From: an uncultured Poribacteria bacterium
GTDB taxonomy: Bacteria > Poribacteria > WGA-4E > WGA-3G
DNA: 64,000 nt
Assembly (NCBI GenBank): GCA_951828515.1
Contig: OX639992.1
Location: 5,062,217 to 5,126,216 of the forward strand
Reading direction: 5' to 3'
The notes beneath the pieces were generated by a model, which worked only from the letters and a program-made list of their open reading frames with translations, was not told the origin of the DNA and ran no database searches. Below, piece after piece: positions 7,080 to 15,047 of this stretch. Position 1 is the first letter of the stretch, and every line of letters starts with the position of its first letter. The translations under genes were made by a program, and so were the position numbers.

Positions 7080-7214
7080 TGCCGAAAGGGATTTTTCACC
7101 CTTTGGGTAATCGCCTGCGGGTGGAGACAACGTAAGACGGTTGACTCTTTGAGAAAACCGCAAATGTCTACGAAGCCGAGGTTTCCCCTGCCTTTAGGTA
7201 GTGGGTGCTATCAC
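7080..7214 (+). ncRNA. Candidate TnpB omega-RNA-like right-end scaffold
   Basis: The right end of the IS605-like element is rich in nested stems: CCGAAAGGG (7082-7090) with CCCTTTGGG (7099-7107, one mismatch), AGACA (7125-7129) with TGTCT (7165-7169), and CGGTT (7138-7142) with AACCG (7156-7160). It then reads GAAGCC, the CTGCC-TTTA-GGTAG hairpin, and ends TATCAC. TnpB guide RNAs of IS200/IS605 elements end at the right end, with the flanking DNA as guide, and here the flank would be mod-gene sequence from 7215. TnpB itself is absent, so any function would need a nuclease supplied in trans. Confidence 0.45.
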
Positions 7215-8030
7215 TATATCTCCAACATGCACCTCCGGGCGGGTTTACAACTCGACCTGACGGAGTAGTAATCGGATAGTCATACTCTTTTTGATAGGTT
7301 TTAACATCTAACCCACTTGAACTCCAAGGTCCCCGTGAATCATTGTCCGGATTAGAATATCGTTCGTTGTGTTTTTCGGTCCGCGGTAGAAGAATGGGTC
7401 TCCATATTTCTTTGTTTTTTGCATAACATAGCACAAAATCATGGTTATCAGAAAAATACTTAGCATCATTTTGCGGACTAAATTTTTTCTGCCAGATAAT
7501 ATTAGTTACAAAATTCTTAGCCCCAAAAATCTCGTCTGTTAGCATCCGAAGGTGATGTTGTTCATTGTCATCAATAGAAACAAAAATTACGCCATCGTCG
7601 GCAAGCAATTCTTTGAGCAGGTGCAGTCTCGGCCACATCATGCAGAGCCATTTATCGTGTCGTTCCAAATCTTCGTTATCGATGGGTGCATTCTCGGTGA
7701 GCCATTGCTGCATCAACGGGCTGTTTACATTGTCGTTGTAGACCCAGCCTTCGTTGCCGGTGTTGTATGGAGGGTCAATATAGATGCATTTGATACGGTT
7801 GGCATAGCGCGGGAGTAACGCTTTAAGGGCATGTAGATTGTCGCCGTGGATGATGAGGTTGTCGTCTTCATTGGTTGGATTGCAGGAGCGGGTTTCGTCG
7901 GGTTCGAGAGGTCGGTAGGGAACAGTGAGGTGGTGGGCGTAAATGTTTTGTTTTCCTTTGAATTCGAGTGTGGGCATGGGCGGTTCCTTTCAGGTAATCT
8001 GTGCTATTAAAGTCAACTATCTCGTCCTCG

Positions 8031-8153
8031 TTAATTTTTCCAATCTTCCAAACGCAGTCCCACCTCAGTAATTCTCTGATAATCCGAATCAGACGTAACC
8101 AGAATCGCATCAAGTGTTAGAGTTGTTGCAGCAATCCAGAGATCGCATTCATT
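8031..8153 (-). pseudogene. VapC-type PIN-domain toxin, C-terminal remnant
   Basis: The minus strand reads ECDLWIAATTLTLDAILVTS, continues DSDYQRITEVGLRLEDWKN and stops at 8031. This is the C-terminal third of a PIN toxin (conserved D-LWIAA and LVTSDSDY acidic positions). The N-terminal portion of roughly 90 residues is missing. The frame begins within the stop of the upstream antitoxin-like gene (8149-8640). The toxin has therefore been lost by deletion while its upstream gene is still open. Confidence 0.65.
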
Positions 8154-8640
8154 CTTTCTCGCGTTCATCCGACTCGAAGATCGAATCAAACTTTATAGGT
8201 ATTTCCCCCTCTTTTATTGACTGGTTCAGTGCTTCAATATCTTCATCAGTGAGATGTGGTGGTTTTTCCATCACTTTGATGAGGCGTTGTGCGGCGGCAT
8301 TTTTTCCCTTTTCTGTAATTCCTTTTACTTGTTCATGTCCTTGACGTTTGAAATCTACTTTTATCGGTGCTTGATGTATCACCTTGAGTTGAGAGGCAAG
8401 GAAACTCAAACATTTATACATTTGCCCATTGTCATCACTGAATTCAACCTCGTATACTTCGCCGTTTGAAAGGATTTCAACGACTGTGCCAACTTCTCCA
8501 CGCTTGAGATTATGCTCAGGGACATCCTGTGTGAGCGCGACGACATCCAGAAGCTTGATTTTCCCTGTTTCTGCAGGTTCTTGGTTATGTTTAGGCAAGT
8601 TATCTATGTTCAAAGTGTTATCGGAAGATTTGTTTTTCAT
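8149..8640 (-). CDS. DUF4926-like protein with antitoxin-like C-terminal tail
   Basis: This 163-residue protein has two parts. Residues about 25-80 (LLDVVALTQDVPEHNLKRGE, VGTVVEILSNGEVYEVEF) match the DUF4926 small beta-barrel fold. Residues about 110-160 (AAAQRLIKVMEKPPHLTDED, ALNQSIKEGEIPIKF, DSIFE) look like the toxin-binding tail of a VapB-type antitoxin. It directly precedes a VapC remnant, so the fusion or neighbourhood points to a toxin-antitoxin locus whose toxin has decayed. Initial residues 1-25 are low complexity. It may be co-transcribed with the two upstream antitoxin-like genes. Confidence 0.6.
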   Translation of the reverse strand: MKNKSSDNTLNIDNLPKHNQEPAETGKIKLLDVVALTQDVPEHNLKRGEVGTVVEILSNGEVYEVEFSDDNGQMYKCLSFLASQLKVIHQAPIKVDFKRQGHEQVKGITEKGKNAAAQRLIKVMEKPPHLTDEDIEALNQSIKEGEIPIKFDSIFESDEREKE

Positions 8641-8641
8641 A

Positions 8642-8926
8642 TCATATAGCGATTTTTACCTCTTCAAACCCGCTGTCCGTGCAGTGTGATGCTCCCTGCG
8701 TTCCGAATTCTAAAATGTCGGAGAATTTTACTTTCTCAGTCTCACTTTCAGTTCGGCGATATACTTTCGGGGTTTCATATTCTAATATTTCACGAAGGGT
8801 GATTTTAAGGGTATCCAGCAATTCGTCTCTGGTTCGTTCTTGGCACGTAACACCTCGGACTTCCTGCATCCATCCGATCCACCATCCTTCACTTTGCCGA
8901 ATAAGTGCAGTATAGGGCTGTGACAT
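8642..8926 (-). CDS. HicB-like antitoxin domain protein
   Basis: This 94-residue protein has an N-terminal HicB/UPF0150 fold: YTALIRQSEGWWIGWMQEVR, then GVTCQERTRDELLDTLKITL and REILE, the partially RNase H-like antitoxin domain. No HicA toxin (small double-stranded-RNA-binding-like protein) is present on either side, so this is an orphan. The C-terminal 35 residues have no recognisable DNA-binding domain. It ends one base before the next gene begins and probably shares a transcript with it. Confidence 0.65.
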   Translation of the reverse strand: MSQPYTALIRQSEGWWIGWMQEVRGVTCQERTRDELLDTLKITLREILEYETPKVYRRTESETEKVKFSDILEFGTQGASHCTDSGFEEVKIAI

Positions 8927-9001
8927 TGTTTTTTCTCCTTTATCTCAATGAGTGCTGCGGTTTCACACACCCTGTCTATTAAAAGCGTGCTGTGAAGAAA
9001 T

Positions 9002-9259
9002 CTAAAATTTTCGATCCCATGATTGTCTTTTTGACTCGATATAAGCATCAATTTCTTCGACGGTGTTTCCCCATGTTCCTTTCATCGAGCCACTCATCTT
9101 CTCAATTAAGTCTTCTTTTTCTTCGCGCGGAAGTTTATGAGGTGTTTTTAGGAGAACTTTGAATTCGATTTCAAGTGCTTGTCCTTCGGGAAGGTCGATC
9201 TTATCCAACGGTTCAATCACACCGTTTCTGTATGTTGCTTTTATTTTTTTTCTTTTCAT
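9002..9259 (-). CDS. DUF104/AF2212-like antitoxin
   Basis: This 85-residue protein begins with the typical strand pattern KIKATYRNGVIEPLDKIDLP and EGQALEIEF, the DUF104 fold, often found upstream of PIN-domain toxins. The C-terminal segment GSMKGTWGNTVEEIDAYIES resembles the toxin-contacting tail of related antitoxins. No intact PIN toxin follows. The next intact gene is a HicB-like orphan, and the only PIN sequence is the fragment at 8031-8153. It is probably the first gene of the antitoxin cluster transcribed from the promoter at 9338-9366. Confidence 0.7.
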   Translation of the reverse strand: MKRKKIKATYRNGVIEPLDKIDLPEGQALEIEFKVLLKTPHKLPREEKEDLIEKMSGSMKGTWGNTVEEIDAYIESKRQSWDRKF

Positions 9260-9337
9260 TGTTTTATTTCTCCATAAGCGCTTTCGATAAAAAAGAATAA
9301 GCGATATCAGCTAAATAATATCACAATGAACCCTTCA

Positions 9338-9366
9338 ATTATACGCGCTTATAATTTGATTGTCAA
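9338..9366 (-). promoter_or_regulatory. Perfect sigma-70 promoter of the antitoxin cluster
   Basis: On the minus strand TTGACA (9366-9361) and TATAAT (9343-9338) are separated by exactly 17 bp. The predicted start lies about 70 bp upstream of the DUF104-like gene. It is one of four perfect consensus promoters in the window. Confidence 0.7.
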
Positions 9367-9477
9367 TCCTGAAATTCGTTGGGGGTGTGTAAAGTTTTTG
9401 CATAAAGCAGCTTAAGAGTCGGGAATCGGAATTCCCTCCTACCGAGAATGGTTGTCAGCCATCAGCTGTCATAGGTG

Positions 9478-10200
9478 TTATGCCAAAAAGCGGTGGTAGA
9501 TGAGGGTCGTGAGTATCTTATAACCGGCTTTGAGGGTACCGGTGAAGGTGCCAGTAATTTTAGAGACCCCGATCCGCTTGCGATAGCGAACCGGAATTTC
9601 ACACACAGGGATTCCCTGTTTCGCGGCTTTGAGTTGCATCTCGACCGTCCATCCGAAGGTTTTGTCCTGCATGTTCAACGCGAGGAGTTGCGGATACCGG
9701 ATCGCTCGGAAGGGACCTAAATCTGTATAGCGCACGCCGTAGAAACGCTTTATCAAGAAACAGGCGAGCCAATTACCGAACCGCGCCTGTGGTAACAACG
9801 CATCGCGTGCATCGTCCGCACTTCTCGCACCGATGACAAAATCGGTCTTGCCTTCGAGTATCGGTTGCAGGAGTTGCGGCATGTCTGTCGGATAATCGCT
9901 ATAGTCGCCATCAAGAAAGACGACGATATCCGGTTCGATCGCCGTAAGCGCGGCTATTCCGGCGAGACATGCGTATCCATATCCGCGTCGCGGTTCAGTG
10001 ATAACCCTCGCTCCGTTTCGGCTTGCGATTGCGGCGGTGTTATCCGTGCAGCCGTTGTCAACGACGATGATTTCCTGGACTGTGGCTTCGGTTTTTTCAT
10101 CAAGAATCCGCACGGTCTTTGGAATATCGGCGATGACTTTGGCAATGGCGTTTTCCTCATTGAGGACTGGAATGATAACCGAAATTTTTTCTGATACCAT
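9478..10200 (-). CDS. Family 2 glycosyltransferase (DPM1-like)
   Basis: This 240-residue GT-A transferase starts with ISVIIPVLNEENAIAKVI, has the nucleotide-sugar Asp in VVDNGCTDNT (about 47-55) and the metal-binding DGD in VFLDGDYSDYP (97-99). The overall form is that of dolichyl/polyprenyl-phosphate mannose synthase-like enzymes, which load a sugar onto a lipid carrier at the inner membrane. It lacks the C-terminal membrane helices of larger DPM proteins. It starts directly after the stop of the MoxR ATPase gene (adjacent bases), so the two are probably one operon. The sugar is not predictable. Confidence 0.85.
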   Translation of the reverse strand: MVSEKISVIIPVLNEENAIAKVIADIPKTVRILDEKTEATVQEIIVVDNGCTDNTAAIASRNGARVITEPRRGYGYACLAGIAALTAIEPDIVVFLDGDYSDYPTDMPQLLQPILEGKTDFVIGARSADDARDALLPQARFGNWLACFLIKRFYGVRYTDLGPFRAIRYPQLLALNMQDKTFGWTVEMQLKAAKQGIPVCEIPVRYRKRIGVSKITGTFTGTLKAGYKILTTLIYHRFLA

Positions 10201-11208
10201 CTACAATCTTGCAGCGGGTTCCTGCACTGTGTCGAGTAGACGTTGGATGACGGTATCGGAGTCAACGCCCTCGGCTTCGGCATGGAAATTGGTTAAAACG
10301 CGATGGCGTAAAACCGCAGGTGCGACAGATTTCACATCTTCACAAGAAGCGTTGTAACGACCCCGTAGAATCGCGCGAGCTTTCGCACCTAAAATAAGGT
10401 ACTGTCCAGCCCGGGGTCCCGCACCCCACCGCACCCATTGCTGAATGAAATCAGGCGCGTTCTCCTCTTTTGGACGGGTTGCACGCGCGATTTTCACAGC
10501 GTATTGTACGACGTTGTCGGCGGCAGGTACCCGCCTAACGATTTTATGGAGTGCCACGATTGCGTCCCCAGAGAGTGCTGTTTCGAGTTCAGGCTCCTCT
10601 GCCCCGGTCGTTGCCGAAATAATGTCCATCTCCTCTGTCTCTGTTGGGTAATCTATGACAATTTTGAACATAAACCGGTCTAACTGCGCCTCTGGTAGTG
10701 GATATGTTCCCTCCTGCTCGATCGGGTTTTGCGTCGCGAGCACAAAGAAGGGTTGTTCCAACTGGAATTCAGTGCCACCCGCGGTAACATGATGTTCCTG
10801 CATCGCTTCTAAAAGTGCGGCTTGGGTCTTCGGGGGTGTCCGATTAATCTCATCGGCGAGGAGGATGTTCGCGAAAATGGGTCCCTGAATAAACCGGATT
10901 GTGCGGTGTCCGGTCGTCCGGTCTTCCTCAAGCACATCGGTTCCCGTGATGTCGGCTGGCATGAGATCCGGGGTGAATTGGATCCGCTTGAACTTAAGAT
11001 TCAGAATATCCGCCAAAGTTCTAATCATGAGCGTTTTGGCGAGTCCTGGGACACCCTCTAATAAACAGTGTCCTCCAGCAAAGAGTGCCATCAACATCTG
11101 ATTGATAACGTCCTCTTGCCCAACTATTACCTTTTTGAGTTGTTCCAAAATCAACTCTTGGCTTTTCATTAACTCTTCTATCGCTTGAACTTCTTCTGTT
11201 GCTGGCAT
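10201..11208 (-). CDS. MoxR-family AAA ATPase
   Basis: This 335-residue ATPase has Walker A GVPGLAKT (about 54-61), Walker [10 protein letters not shown] (about 115-123) followed by [15 protein letters not shown], sensor [20 protein letters not shown] and the FMFKI segment typical of MoxR. MoxR proteins are chaperone-like and usually lie next to DUF58/VWA genes, but here the following gene is a glycosyltransferase, which is less common. The upstream sequence GGAGGCAATAATTTAAAAA provides a ribosome site for the ATG at 11208. Confidence 0.92.
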   Translation of the reverse strand: MPATEEVQAIEELMKSQELILEQLKKVIVGQEDVINQMLMALFAGGHCLLEGVPGLAKTLMIRTLADILNLKFKRIQFTPDLMPADITGTDVLEEDRTTGHRTIRFIQGPIFANILLADEINRTPPKTQAALLEAMQEHHVTAGGTEFQLEQPFFVLATQNPIEQEGTYPLPEAQLDRFMFKIVIDYPTETEEMDIISATTGAEEPELETALSGDAIVALHKIVRRVPAADNVVQYAVKIARATRPKEENAPDFIQQWVRWGAGPRAGQYLILGAKARAILRGRYNASCEDVKSVAPAVLRHRVLTNFHAEAEGVDSDTVIQRLLDTVQEPAARL

Positions 11209-11435
11209 TTTTTAAATTATTGCCTCCTGGACTGTTTTTTAATTATGGTCCCCTGGACTGCTCTCCACTTCGTTATGAGCAGGTTCTTGACCAATTCCAA
11301 CTGGATTTAGGAATCTGTCGGGTCTCAAAATAATCCTGCAAATCCTTGAAGATCAAAGAAACCTGATTCAGACAACTTCCAACTTCTCAATCTCTGACCA
11401 CCGACAACTGATCGCTGATTGCTGACTGCTGATAA
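11209..11435. other. Intergenic repeats between MoxR and transglutaminase genes
   Basis: No gene. It contains CTCTCCACTTCGTTATGAGC (11263-11282), also found in the element at 21281-21300, an inverted copy of the TTGTCTGAATCAGG repeat (11332-11375), and a GCTGA-type tract (11396-11437) that abuts the stop of the next gene. Confidence 0.55.
11332..11375 (-). repeat. Dispersed repeat, TTGTCTGAATCAGG type, copy 2
   Basis: Read on the minus strand it begins TTGTCTGAATCAGGTTTC and ends AAGGATTTGCAGGATTA, closely matching 3746-3790. It is in the gap downstream of the caspase-like/transglutaminase gene. Confidence 0.65.
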
Positions 11436-14400
11436 CTAATCTTGCGTCAATATAAATCGTTTCGGTCCTCTATTTGAGGCAATTCTGACAACATCTTTGA
11501 GAGGGTAGATGTTGTCCGGTGTGACCCTCGGCGTTAGGAAACGGATAATCTGATGCATCTCGGCTTTACGCTTGGAGTGCGCGTAGCGAATCTGAATTTC
11601 CGCTACCTCGGTCTCCAGTGTTTGATCCTCAGGAACGGTATTAACCCGAAAAGGCGTTTCCGTGCTGACACTGATTTTGTCTTCAAGCGTTAATGCCTTA
11701 CCAATGACAGCGGGATACATCCGGCGTTCTTCACTCAACAACTCCGCATAGGGATGCTTGACAATCGGCAATTCAAGGACAAATTGACTACCGATAGCGT
11801 ACAGATACTCCTTACAGGTCCACGTGACTTCGACCTTCAATTCGCTGTCCAACTTTGAGAGTCCAGAGATTTTGACATCCGTCACCTTGGCACGCTCATC
11901 CAATTCCAACGCTTTGTGGAAGAACTCCGCTTTCTCCTCAGAAGTCTGCAGGTGTGCGAGTTGACTCCGAAGTTTCATGTTGAAAATACCTGTCACCGTC
12001 AACTCTTGGTGGACGGTGACGCTCATATCCTTTTTCACCTCTACGCGAGTGTGAACCCGTTTCAGATTCGATGGTGCCTCTATAGAAGGACTCTTGCGAA
12101 AGAGGTAAAGCCTATTTTCCATTGAGGGACTATTGGCTGTCAACTGTCGGCTGTCGGTTTCCGAAGACTGACTGCTGATAGCCGATTGCTGACGGCTATT
12201 TGTTAGAAACCGCGGGTTGATGATAAGTGTCCACCTGTCTTGGTCGCTGGCAGGGAAATCGCCAAAAGCGCACGTCTCTGCCGTCGGATCGAGCCAAATG
12301 AATTCATCGTCTTTACCCCCGTCAACAGCAAGGATCATGTGATTGAAGTAGGCAAGTGAAGGGACCGCCTCGACTTCTGAACCGCCATCAGGGAGGTGAG
12401 CGTTGACACCGCGCGTGTCGCCAGCGGAAATGAGAACAGGATAGGAATTAATCCCCGCAGATGAAAGCATCGTGGAAAGGAGCGTCGTTTTGTCCTTACA
12501 ATCCCCTTTCCCTACCTTCAGAACGAAGTCCGCTGGATACGGCTTAATCGCCCAAATACCGAGTTCATAGCCGAGATACTGGATATTCGTCGCGACATAT
12601 TCATAAAGCCTTTTCACTTTCTCTTTTCGGGACCAGGCACCGCGGAGGATTTGCTCCGTCTTTTTTGTAATTTCTGGTGTAATGGTATCCTGTTCCCGAA
12701 TGAGCGTTGCATACCACGCTACCAATTTATCCCAAGAATCAATCGAGGAGATGCTAATGCTATACGCGAGATCCTGCGGAGCGGGCATCAGATATTCTTC
12801 TTTTAACGGCGGTACATCGCTCACTTCAAAGGTATAGGTACGGATGTAGTTATTCTCCGTAATTGTGGGCTCAACATTAAGAAAAGAAGCATTTGATTGT
12901 AAACCTGCTGGAACCTCCGGCATGCCTGAAACCTGATAATTGAGATGCTTTTTCTTCGGAATATGTACGGTGAACCGATAGTGCCGCACGGGTTGCGGAC
13001 CTTGGAAATAGACCTTACGCCAAAACTCGCCACGCATGACGTGACCAAGATTGTTCGTGGAATAGGCATAGTCTATGATGCAGCCATCGGAGATTTCTGG
13101 AAGTGCGAAGTACATCAAGCGCGCATCAACGTATAAACCTGCGTCCACAGCACTCGGCGGTGGAACATCCGTTATCACATCGTTCACATCCAGTTCAACG
13201 ATTCTACCATCGGGAGTCAATGTACGGGCGTGATGGATAGTGACATCATCTTTTCCACGCATATAAGGGATGCTAATCTCGCCGAGATTCGCGCCATCTT
13301 CATTGAAGATTTTGGCGACGCGCCGTGTGGAGTAGATATACCGACTCTTTTCATCAATGTCAACATCAACGCTCTCCCAAAGAACGACAGCACCGTCTTC
13401 TGGATAGTCCTCTTGAGAGGGTGCCGTGTCAATGGCTTCTTGAATGACTGACTCGTCTGCATCGCTGATATAGTCGTAAGGCAGTGCCGATGCACGATTC
13501 TCACGGTTATGAGAGGCAGTCGAAGCCTCTGGATTTCCATGTTCGTGCCCTTCGGAAGGTTCAATCGGCGACACGTCGGCATCGCTAAATACCTCTGACT
13601 CAGGTTCAGGTGTCGGTGGTGTGCTTGGTAAGACGGAACGACGTTTTCCTAAGAAGGTCTTTTCGGCGAGTGCGCCATCGTCTGTGCGTTCTACAGATGG
13701 CACTTCAGGGTCAATCGTTAGGTTTCGAGTGGCATTCCCATCACCGTTATCATCAAGGTGCGGATGTTCAGATTGGATAGTCCCGTTGTTCTCATACCAT
13801 TCCTTTGTCCGCGTCTGCAGCGATAGAAACGCTTCTAACAGTGAGACGGCACCATCGCTGTTTATATCGTTATCTGCGGTAGAGAAGGCACCAATAAAGA
13901 CATCCCCGAATCCTGCCTGTAGCGAATAACCTTCATTTGGCGAGCTTGAAGTGAGAATTATCCGTCCCGGTGTGCTCAGTTGTGGGACAAGCCTCCCACT
14001 ATACGGGAAACCGAAGATTAAAATCTGATTCTCAGCAGGAACATTGTTAATGAGCGTCACATATTCTGCTTCAGTAATATCCCGTCCCCGCAGATTAAAC
14101 TTTGCACTACCTCTACCCGTACGGGAGGCATGCCCAAGCATGAATAGCAGAAACCGATCTGAGGGTTGCACAGTCTTAGCGAGGTGATCGAATGCGGCTA
14201 AAACCTGCTCGCGATTTGATTCCGCATCAACCAGGCCTAACGCTCCTTGTGTACCGCGATCTATATCGCCCATGTCCTCAAAGAGAAAAGTAATCTGGTC
14301 GGGTGTGTAACCGTATTCATCGGTGAGCAACTGATGGAACCGAGAGGTGGCCCCCCAGAACGCGTCGTAAAAGGATTTTTCACCGGCAACACCGCCAATA

Positions 14401-14489
14401 ATTAGGACGTAATCTGTAGCAAAAGCAGTCGTAGAAATTAGACATATCGCAAGGATTATGATGAGCATCTGACGCATTTTTTTCTTCAT
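11436..14489 (-). CDS. Exported caspase-like/DUF3857/transglutaminase-like multidomain protein
   Basis: This 1017-residue protein starts with a clear signal peptide (MKKKMRQMLIIILAICLIST). Residues about 26-250 form a C13/caspase-like domain with the His in FMLGHASRTG (about 120), but the place of the usual CySG motif reads FGFPYSG (about 160-166), so the nucleophilic Cys is absent. A DUF3857 beta domain follows (about 350-570), then a transglutaminase core with an intact triad: KVGKGDCKDKTTLL (Cys about 660), FNHMI (His about 717) and WLDPTAE (Asp about 731). A DUF3858-like C-terminal beta domain ends the protein. It probably acts in the periplasm on peptides or protein cross-links. A repeat-derived Ser/Gln-rich tract interrupts residues about 762-790. 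Confidence 0.8.
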   Translation of the reverse strand: MKKKMRQMLIIILAICLISTTAFATDYVLIIGGVAGEKSFYDAFWGATSRFHQLLTDEYGYTPDQITFLFEDMGDIDRGTQGALGLVDAESNREQVLAAFDHLAKTVQPSDRFLLFMLGHASRTGRGSAKFNLRGRDITEAEYVTLINNVPAENQILIFGFPYSGRLVPQLSTPGRIILTSSSPNEGYSLQAGFGDVFIGAFSTADNDINSDGAVSLLEAFLSLQTRTKEWYENNGTIQSEHPHLDDNGDGNATRNLTIDPEVPSVERTDDGALAEKTFLGKRRSVLPSTPPTPEPESEVFSDADVSPIEPSEGHEHGNPEASTASHNRENRASALPYDYISDADESVIQEAIDTAPSQEDYPEDGAVVLWESVDVDIDEKSRYIYSTRRVAKIFNEDGANLGEISIPYMRGKDDVTIHHARTLTPDGRIVELDVNDVITDVPPPSAVDAGLYVDARLMYFALPEISDGCIIDYAYSTNNLGHVMRGEFWRKVYFQGPQPVRHYRFTVHIPKKKHLNYQVSGMPEVPAGLQSNASFLNVEPTITENNYIRTYTFEVSDVPPLKEEYLMPAPQDLAYSISISSIDSWDKLVAWYATLIREQDTITPEITKKTEQILRGAWSRKEKVKRLYEYVATNIQYLGYELGIWAIKPYPADFVLKVGKGDCKDKTTLLSTMLSSAGINSYPVLISAGDTRGVNAHLPDGGSEVEAVPSLAYFNHMILAVDGGKDDEFIWLDPTAETCAFGDFPASDQDRWTLIINPRFLTNSRQQSAISSQSSETDSRQLTANSPSMENRLYLFRKSPSIEAPSNLKRVHTRVEVKKDMSVTVHQELTVTGIFNMKLRSQLAHLQTSEEKAEFFHKALELDERAKVTDVKISGLSKLDSELKVEVTWTCKEYLYAIGSQFVLELPIVKHPYAELLSEERRMYPAVIGKALTLEDKISVSTETPFRVNTVPEDQTLETEVAEIQIRYAHSKRKAEMHQIIRFLTPRVTPDNIYPLKDVVRIASNRGPKRFILTQD
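12130..12200. repeat. GCTGA-type dispersed repeat translated in frame
   Basis: Within the transglutaminase-like gene, DNA of the intergenic GCTGA family (for example GACTGACTGCTGATAGCCGA) is read in frame as SRQQSAISSQSSETDSRQL. It sits between the transglutaminase core and the DUF3858-like domain, a position that tolerates insertion. Confidence 0.6.
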
Positions 14490-14513
14490 CGTTATACCCC
14501 TTGTCTGAAGCAG

Positions 14514-15014
14514 TTAGGGATTGGAACCCGAAACAACGTCCCTTTTGAAATCACCACTCTTGCCGCCTGTCTTTTTGACAAGCCTGACATCACCAATAAC
14601 CATCTCCCTATCGACCGCCTTACACATGTCATAAACGGTCAAAGCCGCAATTGACACAGCGGTGAGTGCCTCCATTTCTACGCCTGTACGACCTACCGTC
14701 TGGACTTCCGCTTCAATTTCAACCTGTGGCACATCATCTGCGATAACGAGTTCAACGCGAATCGAAGTCAATGCGAGTGGATGACACAACGGGATCAATT
14801 CACCGGTGCGTTTTGCTGCCATGATACCCGCAAGCCGTGCAACCTCTAAAACATCACCCTTCTTCATGCCTTGCTCGGCAATGAGACGGAGTGTTTCAGG
14901 ACGGGCAGTAATATACCCACGAGCGATAGCAATACGGCGCGTCTCGTCTTTGCCACCGACATCCACCATTCGTGTGTTGCCTTTTTCGTCGAAATGTGTT
15001 AGTTGTTCTTTCAT
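14514..15014 (-). CDS. moaC: Cyclic pyranopterin monophosphate synthase MoaC
   Basis: This 166-residue protein catalyses the second step of molybdenum cofactor synthesis, rearranging the MoaA product to cyclic pyranopterin monophosphate. Conserved stretches are visible: [18 protein letters not shown] (about 16-33), [18 protein letters not shown] with the active-site His (about 65-82), [20 protein letters not shown] (about 106-125), YDMCKA and the C-terminal KTGGKSG. Length is normal for the family. No other moa gene is adjacent, so moaC is scattered here. The start ATG at 15014 is supported by family alignment from memory only. Confidence 0.95.
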   Translation of the reverse strand: MKEQLTHFDEKGNTRMVDVGGKDETRRIAIARGYITARPETLRLIAEQGMKKGDVLEVARLAGIMAAKRTGELIPLCHPLALTSIRVELVIADDVPQVEIEAEVQTVGRTGVEMEALTAVSIAALTVYDMCKAVDREMVIGDVRLVKKTGGKSGDFKRDVVSGSNP

Positions 15015-15047
15015 TTTTTGAGTGGACGGCAGAACGGAGTCTGCCTA

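Larger units (their letters stand above)
6725..7214 (+). mobile_element. IS200/IS605-like non-autonomous element
   Basis: This 490-bp insertion in the mod gene follows a TTTAC target (6720-6724) and ends TATCAC (7209-7214). The AC at the two junctions is shared, so the empty site reads CTTTAC-TATATC. No target duplication is present, as expected for Y1-transposase elements of the IS200/IS605 family. Both ends carry CCCCTGCCTTTAGGTAG in the same orientation (6741-6757 and 7185-7201), each able to fold into subterminal hairpins (CTGCC-TTTA-GGTAG). No tnpA or intact tnpB is present. A consensus promoter and candidate structured RNAs lie inside. Confidence 0.7.
6613..7977 (-). pseudogene. Type III adenine methyltransferase Mod, interrupted and truncated
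   Basis: The 5' part (7977 to 7215) encodes a typical Mod N-terminus: IIHGDNLHALKAL, the catalytic DPPY motif in YIDPPYNTGNEGW (about residue 67) and the FVSIDDNEQHHL segment, up to CWRYS. A 490-bp element (6725-7214) then interrupts it. Reading resumes at 6724 with EGFDVLVNDNRIWFGEDGNN and VPRIKRFLSEVKQGI, a conserved Mod segment, and stops being Mod at about 6613, where a deletion joins it to Res. Excising the element gives CWRYS-K-EGFDV in frame. The gene is dead at least twice over: by insertion and by the Mod/Res deletion. Confidence 0.8.

Noticed and set aside
7074-7268. Degraded TnpB C-terminus on the plus strand
   Set aside because: The frame with ACGWRQRKTVDSLRKPQ is weakly reminiscent of TnpB tails but lacks zinc-finger cysteines and catalytic residues. 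It is too weak to annotate.
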